DNA of 64,000 nt from assembly GCA_016714125.1 (NCBI GenBank), contig JADJNX010000001.1, positions 434,001 to 498,000 on the forward strand, given 5' to 3'. Shown here piece after piece: positions 19,297-28,644 of this stretch (the stretch's first letter is position 1; each line of letters opens with the position of its first letter). The notes beneath the pieces are model-generated. The model was not told the DNA's origin. It searched no databases and saw only the letters and a list, made by a program, of their open reading frames with translations. The translations under genes and the position numbers were made by a program. This stretch comes from Ignavibacteriales bacterium. GTDB taxonomy: Bacteria; Bacteroidota; Ignavibacteria; Ignavibacteriales; Ignavibacteriaceae.

Positions 19297-19322
19297 AAAA
19301 AGGCTGCCTGAATAAGCAGCCT
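19297..19322 (-). terminator. Terminator after a GNAT gene
   Basis: Stem AGGCTGC/GCAGCCT with an 8-nt loop; on the minus strand it is followed by TTTTTAG. It lies 22 bp after the stop of the GNAT gene at 19345. Confidence 0.8.
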
Positions 19323-19344
19323 TTAAAATCATTTTGAAACAGGC

Positions 19345-19899
19345 TTAAATCTCGCCCGCTCTTTTTTTCTTAAAATACATACTACGGGTCATTTCGAAAC
19401 GCCATACCAGTCCGTCAACAGGATCCACATAATCATCTGTCCTCACAAATTTTAATTTGTTAAGAATATGATTTGATGCGTTTTCTTCGGGACGAGTGTG
19501 TGCGATCACTTTAATGATCGAAGTATCTCTAAAAGAATAATTCATAAATGCCGTTGCAGCCTCAGTTGCCAATCCTTTGTTTCGGTAGTCAACAGCGGTT
19601 CCGTAACCAATCTCTACAACACCATTATTGGGTTTGCCTTTAAAACCACCAGCGCCAACAAGTGCTTTATCTTTTCTGTGAATGAAAAGATAAAATCCCC
19701 ATTCACCAAATCCCGGCCCATGAGCCAAAAGGCTGTAAATGAATTCGAGTGCCTCAGGAAATTCAAGGTACCCTTTAGCTACTTTGAAACCAAACTCCTT
19801 CTCGAACATCGATTCGTCTTCTTTAAGAAGCTCGATGTGACGGGCCGAAGAGTTCATAAGATCAAGATTTTCGGTGCGAATAATAAAAGGTTCTGCCAT
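19345..19899 (-). CDS. GNAT family acetyltransferase
   Basis: About 184 aa, starting MAEPFIIRTENLDLM. GNAT hallmarks include VGAGGFKGKPNNGVVEIGYG, the acetyl-CoA loop YRNKGLATEAATAFM and HTRPEENASNHILNKLKFVR. It belongs to the RimJ/RimL-like group, and the substrate is unknown. It is followed by a strong terminator and preceded by about 85 bp without a gene. Confidence 0.88.
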   Translation of the reverse strand: MAEPFIIRTENLDLMNSSARHIELLKEDESMFEKEFGFKVAKGYLEFPEALEFIYSLLAHGPGFGEWGFYLFIHRKDKALVGAGGFKGKPNNGVVEIGYGTAVDYRNKGLATEAATAFMNYSFRDTSIIKVIAHTRPEENASNHILNKLKFVRTDDYVDPVDGLVWRFEMTRSMYFKKKRAGEI

Positions 19900-19986
19900 G
19901 TATGTATAATTTTCCAAGAAATAAAAAAAACTAATACGCAATGTAACCTATTTTAGACCCAAAATAAAGGTATTTATTTTGCTGAA

Positions 19987-20421
19987 TTAATATTTTACAT
20001 AGGCTTCAAATACAAGCACAGCATTACTTCCGGAATAGAGATAAAGTGACTTGTCAACGATCTTATAACTGGTAACAGACTTAAGCGCCTGGAAGTAATC
20101 GATCTCAATTGACATATTGTCGCAGTTCATTTTAGTGGATCCAAGATTCTGAAAAGATATTTGTGAACCATTTACAACATAATTACCAAAAAACGAGTTA
20201 CAACTCCCTGTTCCCCCAAATTTGCTATCTGCAGCAGAAATTGCGAGTGTTGCGTTGTCAAGATTCGCAGGAATAGTAACCTGACTGCCATTCATCTGCA
20301 CAAGCTTCCATGGGGTTCCATACAACTGAACACTATCTTTAAAAGTATTTGTCACTGCCGCGCATCCTGATATAAAGAATGCCATGACAACAAAGGATAT
20401 AATTATTTTTGAATATTTCAT
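19987..20421 (-). CDS. META-domain lipoprotein
   Basis: About 144 aa. The signal peptide ends in a lipobox, FISGCAA, so the mature protein should be lipidated on Cys. The body carries the META/HslJ pattern (GTPWKLVQMNGSQV ... GTGSCNSFFGNYVVNGSQISF ... STKMNC). HslJ-type proteins are linked to heat or novobiocin stress in the envelope; the role here is inferred only. I chose the ATG at 20421 because an AGAAG precedes it and the signal peptide then has a normal length. Confidence 0.85.
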   Translation of the reverse strand: MKYSKIIISFVVMAFFISGCAAVTNTFKDSVQLYGTPWKLVQMNGSQVTIPANLDNATLAISAADSKFGGTGSCNSFFGNYVVNGSQISFQNLGSTKMNCDNMSIEIDYFQALKSVTSYKIVDKSLYLYSGSNAVLVFEAYVKY

Positions 20422-20523
20422 TTTTCTTCTCATTTTATTAATTTGTTTACATTTATACTGATTCAACATTCAGTATGTTTCACATATGCAACTTACTAAT
20501 TAAATTATTGGTTATGTGTGATA

Positions 20524-20660
20524 TGAGAACTCGAGTACTTGAGTAGATGAGTACTTGAGAACTTTAGACCTTAGAATCTTTGGAACTTCGAATCGCAGGT
20601 ACTTAGTAAGTGAGTTCTTGAGTTCTCTCGTTCTAAAGTTCTCTTGTTCTCAAGTTCTAG
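20524..20660. repeat. Degenerate GAGAACTT / AGTTCTC repeat cluster
   Basis: A 137-bp stretch built from variants of GAGAACT, GAGTACTTGAG and their complements. The left half reads GAGAACTCGAGTACTTGAG; the right half carries the complement (CTTGAGTTCTCTCGTTCT), so the whole can fold as an imperfect long hairpin. There is no coding potential. It fills the gap between the divergent META lipoprotein and STAS genes. Confidence 0.75.
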
Positions 20661-20713
20661 CTAAACTTTTTCCTATATTTATTTTTTTAATTGAAAAAAT
20701 TCCGGAGTGATTA

Positions 20714-21061
20714 ATGTACTTCACAATTTTGGCAGATGATAATAAATTTTTCATCAAGTGCGACGGTTCTCTGAATGCGGTTACTGTTGAAGAGTTTAGA
20801 AATACAATCGAACCTTTTATATTGGAATACCGGGCACCCATAGTGATTGATTTGGAAAAGGTCGATTATGTGTCGTCAGCAGGAATCAGAGCGTTCCTCC
20901 TCCTCTATAGAGCAGCAATGGCAAAAAGCCCCGTGATCGGTATCCATTTTATGGATATGGTTACTTTAACCAATATTTCTCCACAGGTCCAACAAATTCT
21001 CGATATTTCCGGATTGTCTGATTCAATCAAACAGTGGGAAATCGAGAGAGATTCTCAATAA
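20714..21061 (+). CDS. STAS-domain anti-sigma factor antagonist
   Basis: 115 aa, the size of SpoIIAA/RsbV-type proteins. The motif VDYVSSAGIRAFLLLY holds the expected phosphorylation site (Ser54 or Ser55), which partner kinases use to switch binding. No anti-sigma kinase or PP2C phosphatase gene lies nearby, so its partner must be elsewhere. It is the first of three plus-strand genes with short gaps. Confidence 0.88.
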   Translation: MYFTILADDNKFFIKCDGSLNAVTVEEFRNTIEPFILEYRAPIVIDLEKVDYVSSAGIRAFLLLYRAAMAKSPVIGIHFMDMVTLTNISPQVQQILDISGLSDSIKQWEIERDSQ

Positions 21062-21112
21062 CAGATAAGACTGTTTCCATTTGACCGATATTTATAGATT
21101 TAATGAGAATTA

Positions 21113-21433
21113 ATGAGTAGAATTAAGATAGAAGACAACAAACTGAAAAGACATCTCTTTTTTGGTTTGGGTATTATGTTTATGGTACTCGGTGTTGTCG
21201 GATTTATTCTCCCGTTTATGCCGGGAACAATTTTTTTAATAATAGCAACCTTACTTTTTGCAAGAAGTTCAGAGAAATTTCATAATATGATTTTGCACAA
21301 CAAGTATGTTGGTAAATATATTCACTATTACTACGCAGGTGGCAAAATGCCCCTCCGCGCAAAAATTATCACCTTTGGAATGATTGCATTTTCTCTTTCT
21401 CTTTCTCTTTTTTTAACTCTTTGGGTAAGTTAA
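21113..21433 (+). CDS. YbaN-like DUF454 membrane protein
   Basis: 106 aa. Two hydrophobic segments (FGLGIMFMVLGVVGFILPFMP and IITFGMIAFSLSLSLFLTLW) flank the conserved PGTIFLIIATLLFARSSEKFH ... GGKMPLRAK, matching the DUF454/YbaN inner-membrane family. The function is unknown. It lies 51 bp after the STAS gene. Confidence 0.85.
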   Translation: MSRIKIEDNKLKRHLFFGLGIMFMVLGVVGFILPFMPGTIFLIIATLLFARSSEKFHNMILHNKYVGKYIHYYYAGGKMPLRAKIITFGMIAFSLSLSLFLTLWVS

Positions 21434-21480
21434 TCCTTCACTTATAATCTCTGCCTGCGGCAGTTTAACGAGCTAAGTTA

Positions 21481-21918
21481 TTGATACATTTAAATAAATC
21501 GGCAGATGTTCCTGACAAAACCCTTGCCAACAGGAACAAACTTCAAATTTTGATTTTTCTGGCGGCAGGTGACAGTGAAATCCATCAATCCGAATCTGAC
21601 CTGATTCGCGATATTGGGGCAAAAATGGGTTTTAGTGACGATGAAATTGCCACTGAGATAGTCGAGTTTAATAGAGATTTAAGGGTTGTTATACCTGAGG
21701 AAAAAAGAGAAAAATTTTCTTTAATCTACGATCTTTTCCAAATCATGCTCATAGATGGAGTAGTTACCATAGAAGAAGTGGCAATTATCAGTAAAATAAG
21801 TTTCATGTTTGGATTTCCAGCGTTTAAATTGAAAGAGTTCTACACAAGCCTTGTGAAATCAAATGCCATTGATGAAACAAAGGAGAAGTGCATAAATCGT
21901 ATTTTAGAAAAGCTCTAA
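21481..21918 (+). CDS. TerB-like domain protein
   Basis: 145 aa. Helical, with paired acidic motifs (LAAGDSEIHQSESDLIRDIG and MLIDGVVTIEEVAIISKI) in the positions of the duplicated helices of TerB. It begins at a TTG, and no better start is visible. TerB domains are thought to bind divalent cations; no ter operon is present, so tellurite resistance should not be inferred. Confidence 0.7.
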   Translation: MIHLNKSADVPDKTLANRNKLQILIFLAAGDSEIHQSESDLIRDIGAKMGFSDDEIATEIVEFNRDLRVVIPEEKREKFSLIYDLFQIMLIDGVVTIEEVAIISKISFMFGFPAFKLKEFYTSLVKSNAIDETKEKCINRILEKL

Positions 21919-22038
21919 GACCCTCTTAAAAACCACCTCTTATTTTACTCTAAGACAAATGAGTTATTGAATTGCGTATTGCTTTTAATAAGTCCATGTA
22001 GTATTTCAGATTAATTTAAACTATTAACCTTTCTGCAT

Positions 22039-22080
22039 AAAAAAACGGAACTTCAACAGTTATTATCTGAGAAGTTCCGT
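22039..22080 (-). terminator. Terminator after tpiA
   Basis: A 9-bp stem ACGGAACTT/AAGTTCCGT with an 18-nt loop; on the minus strand it is followed by a run of T. It lies 15 bp after the tpiA stop. Confidence 0.8.
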
Positions 22081-22094
22081 AATAACAATAAAGA

Positions 22095-22844
22095 TTATTC
22101 GGCTATTCCTACAAAAGAATTAGCTTTTAAACAAGCTCCACCAACAAGTGCACCATCAATATCAGGCTGTCCAAGAAGCTCCCGGGCATTATCAGGTTTT
22201 ACACTCCCACCATACTGGATAATGGTATTTTCAGCAGAAGCAGCACCAAAAAGTTTTACAAGTTCAGCTCTGATAAAAGCATGAACTTCCTGCGCTTGTG
22301 CAGGAGAAGCAACCTTCCCTGTACCAATTGCCCAAACTGGCTCATAAGCGATAATCACCGTTTCCATGTCAGAATCTGATAAACCTGAAAGTCCGGCATT
22401 AATCTGTCTTTTTATGACATCAAAGGTAGTTCCGTTTTCTCTCTCCTCGAGAGTTTCACCAATACAGAAGATTGGTTTTAACCCGGAATAAAGAGCTTTT
22501 TTTACCTTTTTGTTAATCAGCTCATCTGTTTCACCAAAAATCGTTCTTCTTTCGGAGTGCCCAAGAATAACATATTCACACCCGACTGATTTCAGCATTG
22601 GAGCTGATATTTCGCCTGTGAACGCACCATTTTCTTCAAAATGCATGTTCTGTGCTCCAAGTCCAACATCGCTTCCCTTCAACAATTCTTTCACTGTCTC
22701 AAGTGAAGTAAAAGGGGGACATATTATCAATTTTGCATCAATCTTTTTCCCTGCAAGAATCGACTTTATCCCTGAAATAAGTTCAATTGTAGCATTAATA
22801 TCGTTGTTCATCTTCCAGTTGCCGGCAATAACTTTAGTTCTCAT
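22095..22844 (-). CDS. tpiA: Triosephosphate isomerase
   Basis: Interconverts dihydroxyacetone phosphate and glyceraldehyde 3-phosphate. About 249 aa, full length. Catalytic residues are Lys11 in AGNWKMN, His96 in LGHSERR and Glu168 in AYEPVWAIGTG; the phosphate loop IQYGGSVKPDN is intact. I chose the ATG at 22844 (MRTKVIAGNWKMN); longer in-frame starts give an N-terminus foreign to the family. It is the last gene before a terminator, downstream of three phage-like genes on the same strand. Confidence 0.97.
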   Translation of the reverse strand: MRTKVIAGNWKMNNDINATIELISGIKSILAGKKIDAKLIICPPFTSLETVKELLKGSDVGLGAQNMHFEENGAFTGEISAPMLKSVGCEYVILGHSERRTIFGETDELINKKVKKALYSGLKPIFCIGETLEERENGTTFDVIKRQINAGLSGLSDSDMETVIIAYEPVWAIGTGKVASPAQAQEVHAFIRAELVKLFGAASAENTIIQYGGSVKPDNARELLGQPDIDGALVGGACLKANSFVGIAE

Positions 22845-22909
22845 TATTCTCCTCGAATTTTTTGTTTTTTCAACTCTAAAGTTACCCATATTTCACCCTC
22901 TGAACAAAG

Positions 22910-23537
22910 TTATTTACTTCTCAACCCTTTAACGCCTCTTTCTTTCATGAGATTATATTCGTAAAGTGAAATTTTGCCATCGCGATAACTTTCGAGAAGC
23001 TTCTTTTGGAATTCAACCGGATCATGATAAATTTCATTTTTGGGGAGTTTTCCACTCCCCTCTCCGGCATCATTATAAATCTTGCTCCCATCCTCATAAA
23101 GACGAACCCGCTGTTTTTTTCCGTCTTTTATCTCTGTGAACCTCTGAACAATTTTCGGCTTATAAAATGAATTTTTTATTTTCTCTCCCTTCCCGTTATC
23201 AAGCCATGTTCTGTTTCCATCCGCATCTGTATAGTAGAGAAATGGTTCGTCATAGCCCGGTTTTTCTCTTTTTCTTCCTGTGCGACTTGTAAAGTGAAAA
23301 AATTGCAGGTGCAAGGGATGCAAGAATTGCCTCCTTGTGGGGGAGAGGAATTAAATTCCCCTCACCATTTCCCCCGGTAGATTTATCCTGCCCGATGAGT
23401 TCACCAAACAAAGCAAGAGCATCCTTCTCCCGTTCATTTTCCCCTCGCTTTAATGCACTGATTCGATGATTTTGTCCACCCAGTCCAAGCCCCTGTGCAA
23501 AACCTGATATCATCTTTGAATAAAAATCATTTGCCAT
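22910..23537 (-). CDS. Unknown protein of phage-like remnant, frameshifted
   Basis: About 208 aa if two frames are joined at the T-run 23261-23265; removing one base gives HRKKKRKPGYDEPFLYYTD. The N-terminal half has Gly-rich helices (MISGFAQGLGLGG) and a second hydrophobic stretch (ILASLAPAIFSLY). The C-terminal half is charged, with tyrosine-rich strands (KPKIVQRFTEIKDGKKQRVRLY). It starts one base after the stop of the acidic gene upstream. I do not recognise the family; its position suggests a phage structural or accessory protein. Confidence 0.5.
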
Positions 23538-23538
23538 C

Positions 23539-23922
23539 TTACCAGCCTGATTCATCAATTATTCTGTTTATCAGATTGTCTTCCCTTTCCACAGGGAGTG
23601 TTTCATCCTGTTGCAATACCTCAGGAACAGGTCTTCCCTCTTTCAAAATTGGATCAAAATATTTCCTGATTTCTTCCATAAGTTCGGTTTTTAGCTTTTG
23701 GTAAATTTCCTCCTCTTTTGATGCACTCAGAGATTCGGTTGGTGAATCTTCAACAGATTCCGGAGTAACTTTCCCCGAATTCTCCTTTTCATCTATTTCA
23801 GCGGTTTCCGTTTTCACTTCAACTTTCTCCGTCTCTGCTTCTTTTTGCAAAGACACCTCAGGCACATCATTCGTTCCCATTGTTTCTGTCTGCACATCGT
23901 CAATTTTTTCATTCTGTTCCAT
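23539..23922 (-). CDS. Acidic, coiled, scaffold-like protein
   Basis: About 127 aa from MEQNEKIDDVQTETMG. It is very rich in Glu, Lys and Thr with no cysteine, and has a helical C-terminal half (EEEIYQKLKTELMEEIRKYF). Small, acidic, low-complexity proteins directly after the portal gene are often phage scaffolding proteins, and this fits by position and composition only. The start overlaps the portal stop by 14 bp. Confidence 0.45.
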   Translation of the reverse strand: MEQNEKIDDVQTETMGTNDVPEVSLQKEAETEKVEVKTETAEIDEKENSGKVTPESVEDSPTESLSASKEEEIYQKLKTELMEEIRKYFDPILKEGRPVPEVLQQDETLPVEREDNLINRIIDESGW

Positions 23923-25632
23923 TATTTCCTCCGGTTGTTTGATTTGTATTATTGAAATTTTTAATAATTTTATCTTTGTCACCTGTCTCAAGGTTCATAT
24001 AATTCAAAACCACATCAATTGGGACCGACCCCGGATAGATGTTATTTAGTGAGATAAGTTGTTCAAGTTTTTCACTTTTTTCGTCACTGCTAAGGGGTGC
24101 ATCAGTTACAACAATTTCGTGATCCAACATCATTATCGATTCTGCAGAAGGGAGGTTGTCCCCCAAAACAACCTCACCCGTGACCTGCCTTGATGCTGCT
24201 TTCACAGCATCGTCCCCCTCATAGATAAGCACTGCTTCCAGCAGTTTTTCCCCATACTACATTTCCACCTTTTAAGATTGTCGAGCACAAGCCCCGCGGC
24301 AAGCAATCCTTGTTTTTGTTTTGCGAGGATCGCTTTTCCACTTTCGTTACTGTAATCAGCAAGACCATGGAAACTCCTGCCTCCGGCAAGATCTTCAATA
24401 AAACCCTGCATAATCGAGGCAATCTGAAAATATTGTGGATTCACCCCTGAAACTTTGAGTGGTCTGAAAACCTCTTCCCCTGTCCTCGTCCAGATAATCC
24501 CTCCCGTTTTTTCCGCCTTCCTCAAGGCAGTCTCCGGCGTTTCTGATTCTGCCAAAGCGTGAACATTTCCCTGATATACATTCTTAACATCTCTTCCAAA
24601 ACTGTAATCGATTTGCATAAATACGCGGTCAAGGAAAATCTGAGGTTCAGCAAGAAGATCTGCAAGTGACCAAAACTTGTTTTCGAAGTGAAAGGGTCGG
24701 TAAACAGTTAAAGGAATGGATGAAAGAGGTAAATCGATTATATCGATAATCTCACCGCCGGTAAGAAGATATTTTGTAACTCTCTCTGAAGTGACGGGGA
24801 TAATTTCGTGAACCGGAACTTCGATGTTATTCTCAAGATATGGTAAATGAAACCGTCTTATCTCTTTCTCTGCAGCCGCTCTTGTCTCAAACTTTCCGCC
24901 ATACACCCCTGATCTGAGGTGAAAGTGGTTTTGGTAATCATTAAAAAGAAGAAGATATTCGGGCACTTCCCTCTTAGTGAAGTGATTAATCAGTCGGACT
25001 ACATCGCTCCCCGCCCTGAATCCACCACCATTATCCTCACGATAGAATGAGTGATTAAACACAGGATCATAAGAACTTGATATCCTCCCGTATTTCCTTT
25101 CCACATCCTCCCTGCGGAAGTTTTCACCAACAGCTATAAAAAGAGCGTCCTCAAGATTATAATCCTTCGCACTTGAGTCCCAAAAAACATCCAGATAATC
25201 CCGTTTTTTGACCATCACCTTTATCTCACCATTCCTGACTGAAGGAATTACCTCAGCACAACCAAAACAGACTGAAAGTCCTGCATCAAAAAGGTCACTC
25301 TCCACTTGTTGTAAGTCCTCGGTTCTCTCCTTCCGTTTAAGCACTTCTGTGGCGATCGCAGACTCGATTTCATATTCGTCAGAAGTTGTCACCTTCAAAG
25401 ATGTTCTTGTTTGCCTCTGAGTTGAAATGATATTATTAAGTTTGTGGTTCATCAGTGATATGGAGTAAGGGTGACGGTTCGCCGCCTTAATTGAACGCAA
25501 CTCTTCGTCAGTCCAGTGGATTCCCTGTTTATATCTCTCATTCCTCCTCCCCCTGCTCCATGTTTTGTCAAATGATCCGAGGGATTCGTGATGAAGTTCT
25601 GTTATCTCTTTGTGTGTGTAGTAGTTTCCCAT
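23909..25632 (-). CDS. Phage portal-like protein, frameshifted
   Basis: About 574 aa. It begins MGNYYTHKEITELHHESLG, and the chain MNHKLNNIISTQRQTRTSLKV ... ESDLFDAGLSVCFGCAEVI ... KKRDYLDVFWDSSAKDYNLEDA is the layout of P22-type portal proteins, as is the later DLAGGRSFHGLADYSNESGKAI with a long helix after it. The T-run 24245-24249 breaks the frame; one added base gives KKLLEAVLIYEGDDAVKAAS. Portal proteins form the ring through which DNA enters the capsid. No terminase, capsid or tail gene is adjacent, so this is a remnant or a domesticated copy. Confidence 0.6.
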
Positions 25633-25730
25633 TTTTCACTTTTTTTTTGATGCAAATTTGCCTCAAAAAGAATTGCGCTTCAAGTGTGATGGTTTACACG
25701 GGAGGGAGATTACACTCTTTTATGGGAATA

Positions 25731-25760
25731 AAAAAAAGGCTGCCCCGTTTGAGACAGCCT
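25731..25760 (-). terminator. Terminator after VIT-domain gene 1
   Basis: Stem AGGCTGCC/GACAGCCT with an 8-nt loop; on the minus strand a run of seven T follows. It lies 26 bp after the restored stop at 25786. Confidence 0.8.
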
Positions 25761-25785
25761 TTTAGAATTAGAAGAAAAAAAACAG

Positions 25786-28556
25786 CTACCTTAGATAGAT
25801 TATTTTTTTCGAAAGGTAGTCAACTTTTCCCGTTTCATTTCCTTTAATCTTCACATGAACGAGATATACTCCACTTGCAAGAGTGGTATTAAAGTTGTCT
25901 GTTCCGTTCCAGTTATATTTTTTACTCCTTTTATCCCGTCCTCATCTGCAATTTCTTTTACAAGTTGTCCCGTAATATCAAAGATATTTACAGAAACCCT
26001 GGAATCCTCAGGCAGACTTAACTTAATTAAGGACATTGAATTAAAAGGATTGGGATAGATATCCAACATAAGACTGTCAACTTTACTGTTTTCATCCTCA
26101 ATTTTTGTCAGAATACTTTCATCCCATGGATTAATTAAATAGTGAATTGTATCATTAGGTTCAAGCACAAGAAATGCTGTATAATCACACAATACTCTGT
26201 CATCAAAAGCCATGCTCACAATAAGTGAAGTATCATAAGCTGCATTTACGAGCATCTCATTGATCTTCTCATTTGTTAATGCACTCGGTATAACTGTTCT
26301 TAGGTTGATAGTATCAAATTGAACGCTGAAAGGAAAACTCTTCGAAAATATCGTATCATTTCCGGCGAATTTTGCCGTAACACCAAGTGTAATGGTGTTT
26401 GTATTGTCATACTTACCAACAAAAAACATCGGAGCCCAATAATCTTTAAGATTTTTCCTGATTTCTCTGAACTCAGAAATAACACCGCCCGTTTGGGGCA
26501 TTACAGAAACCACAAGTGAATCGATTCCGGGCATTGATGTACTTATTCCATCAGCGATAAAATTCCAATCGTAAATCGCTTTTTCGAAGTGAAGCCCGCC
26601 TCTCTTCGCTGAAATTTTTGCAAGAAGTAATCCACTGCCATAATAGCTCTTCAGATCATTATATGTAACCGGAGGAATTACAAACGGTTCACCATCAAGC
26701 AGGTTTACAGTATTAATTTTCGGTTTATATTCACCAAGTTGAGCCATAAACTGATTGACCTTGGTGTCAATTTCTTCAGCAGTGTAATATTTATCCGAAT
26801 TGCTGGCAATGATTACCTTGTCGGGACGATTCATATTACTAAAATTTGCAATATAATCGAGAAAATCAGGCAACAAAAGGGGACCATTTGTTACATTCAT
26901 CCCCATCAAAGGTGGATTAACAAGCGATTTTAAACTGAGATCATCGTCGTATCCATAAATCCCGGACACCACAAACAACCCGTTGAGCACCCGCTTTGAC
27001 AAAACTGCAATCTTGTCAAGATTGTTTTTTAACTCTACCTTAACGGCTCCATCGTTATGATTTAGCACATGGGTGGTTTTTCTCTCAATCGAAGGTGGAA
27101 AACCGATTCCAAGATTCCCGTTTTCATTTCTGAACCAGGTGTTAAACTTGGTGATCGTGGTATCAACCCTAAGATTGTTGAAGTAGTATTTCAGGATTGA
27201 GTCGGCTTTTACAGTGGCTTTTGTAGTATATGCTAAAAATCTGCCACCTCTTTCGAGTAGTAGATTTAAAGTATCCTTATATCTGGCAACTGTATCCCTG
27301 TGTTTGTTTTTTCCCATCGGGTTATATGACATCACAAGGTCACTTGTAGATATATCCGACAGCCCCAGTCCAAACTCGGTAACTTCCTTAAAATTGCAAA
27401 GTGTGCTTATACCATGAAAATCCATCGTCCACCTGGCATCGTGATCAAGCCACAAGATTTTTCGTTTTTTAACTGCCCTTGCAGCAATTCCAATTGGAGA
27501 GTTTAGATAATTTGTAAACAGGTTTGAAAGCGACCACCCTGCGATTACTTCATAGGGAGTCCATCCGTTTGTTAACTCAATAAACTCACCCCCTCCTGCA
27601 ATCACAATCCTTGCGGAATCACCGTTTTTAATGCTTCCGGTTATAAGGGTTCGCAAATTAGCCGCGGAAGTAGTCAGATTTTTACTAAAATCACCACTCA
27701 CATCAAATGCATATAAAATCTTCTGCCGCGTTCGGCCCGTGTCAATATTAAACATCTGACCCAACCCTACCCCGAGTTCAAAGAAATTTTCGCCTAACTT
27801 CTTTTTTTCAGAACTAAAATAAGTGCCAAAATTTAACGGGAACTGATAGGTCATTTTAAGAGATTGATACGCTGCGATATTCGATAAATAGGTATAGAAG
27901 TAATTGAACCCCATCGTATCCGCCTTCGGAACAAAGGTAGCCGCCGGCACCTCCATTAAACTCGGAGTACCATATTCATCCGTTATCCTCTTGAACATTA
28001 CATGCAAAGGGACATTAACAAGGGTATTGGCTCGCAACAATCCATAAGGGAGCTCAACCACTGTTTTGTTCTGCGAATATTGAAGCGGAACCAGGAATGT
28101 GATCTTGACTTTTCTGGTAGTCCCCGACCTTAGGGGGAAAATATGCAGTTCATACTGCTCACCGATCTTGGTTAAATAACCGGGGTCAGGATTGGTGGGG
28201 ATATGGATAATGCTGTCATAGAGTCGCCTCGCAGTCCAGGTATCAATGTGCCTCGCCTGCATCACATTGTTACCCATCCACATCCAAAAATCTTTCATTA
28301 TCGCACCTTGCGGTAACTCAAATCTATGGACAATTTCGACATTATTTGTCCCAAACTGCGCGTTATCTGTGTAATAGATATATAGTGATTGCTCAGTAAA
28401 AGCTCCCCGTGGTTCAACCACAAGTGTGATGTTTTTCATATACGCAGCCCGCTCTGGGACCCAGGGCTGCAACGGTATTCTGGCAATGAGTGTATTGATC
28501 GCAGAAATGTCTGCAAACAAAAGTCCCACTAACAGAAAAAGATATATCTTCTTCAT
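25786..28556 (-). CDS. VIT/vWA-like secreted protein with T9SS domain, copy 1, frameshifted near the end
   Basis: About 920 aa. A signal peptide (MKKIYLFLLVGLLFADISA) is followed at 40-200 by a vault/inter-alpha-trypsin (VIT) domain: ITLVVEPRGAFTEQSLYIYYTD, HRFELPQGAIMKDFWMWMG, DTWTARRLYDSI. A vWA-like region then begins ILYAFDVSGDFSKNL; its MIDAS motif is altered (DVSGD). The C-terminus is a T9SS domain (IYPNPFNSMSLIKLSLPED). The T-run 25918-25923 lacks one base; with it, the end reads KKYNWNGTDNF ... YLSKKIIYLR as in the paralogue. VIT plus vWA proteins mediate adhesion in other systems; surface display here is inferred. Confidence 0.82.
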
Positions 28557-28644
28557 CTACATTTTTCTCCCGGAGATTCACAAAACATAATAAAATAACC
28601 CCTTATGTTTTGATTGTCTCCACTCTGATTGTGATAAATCTGAC

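Noticed and set aside
21481..21918. Tellurite-resistance locus
   Set aside because: Only single TerB-like domains are present; terC, terD and terE are missing.
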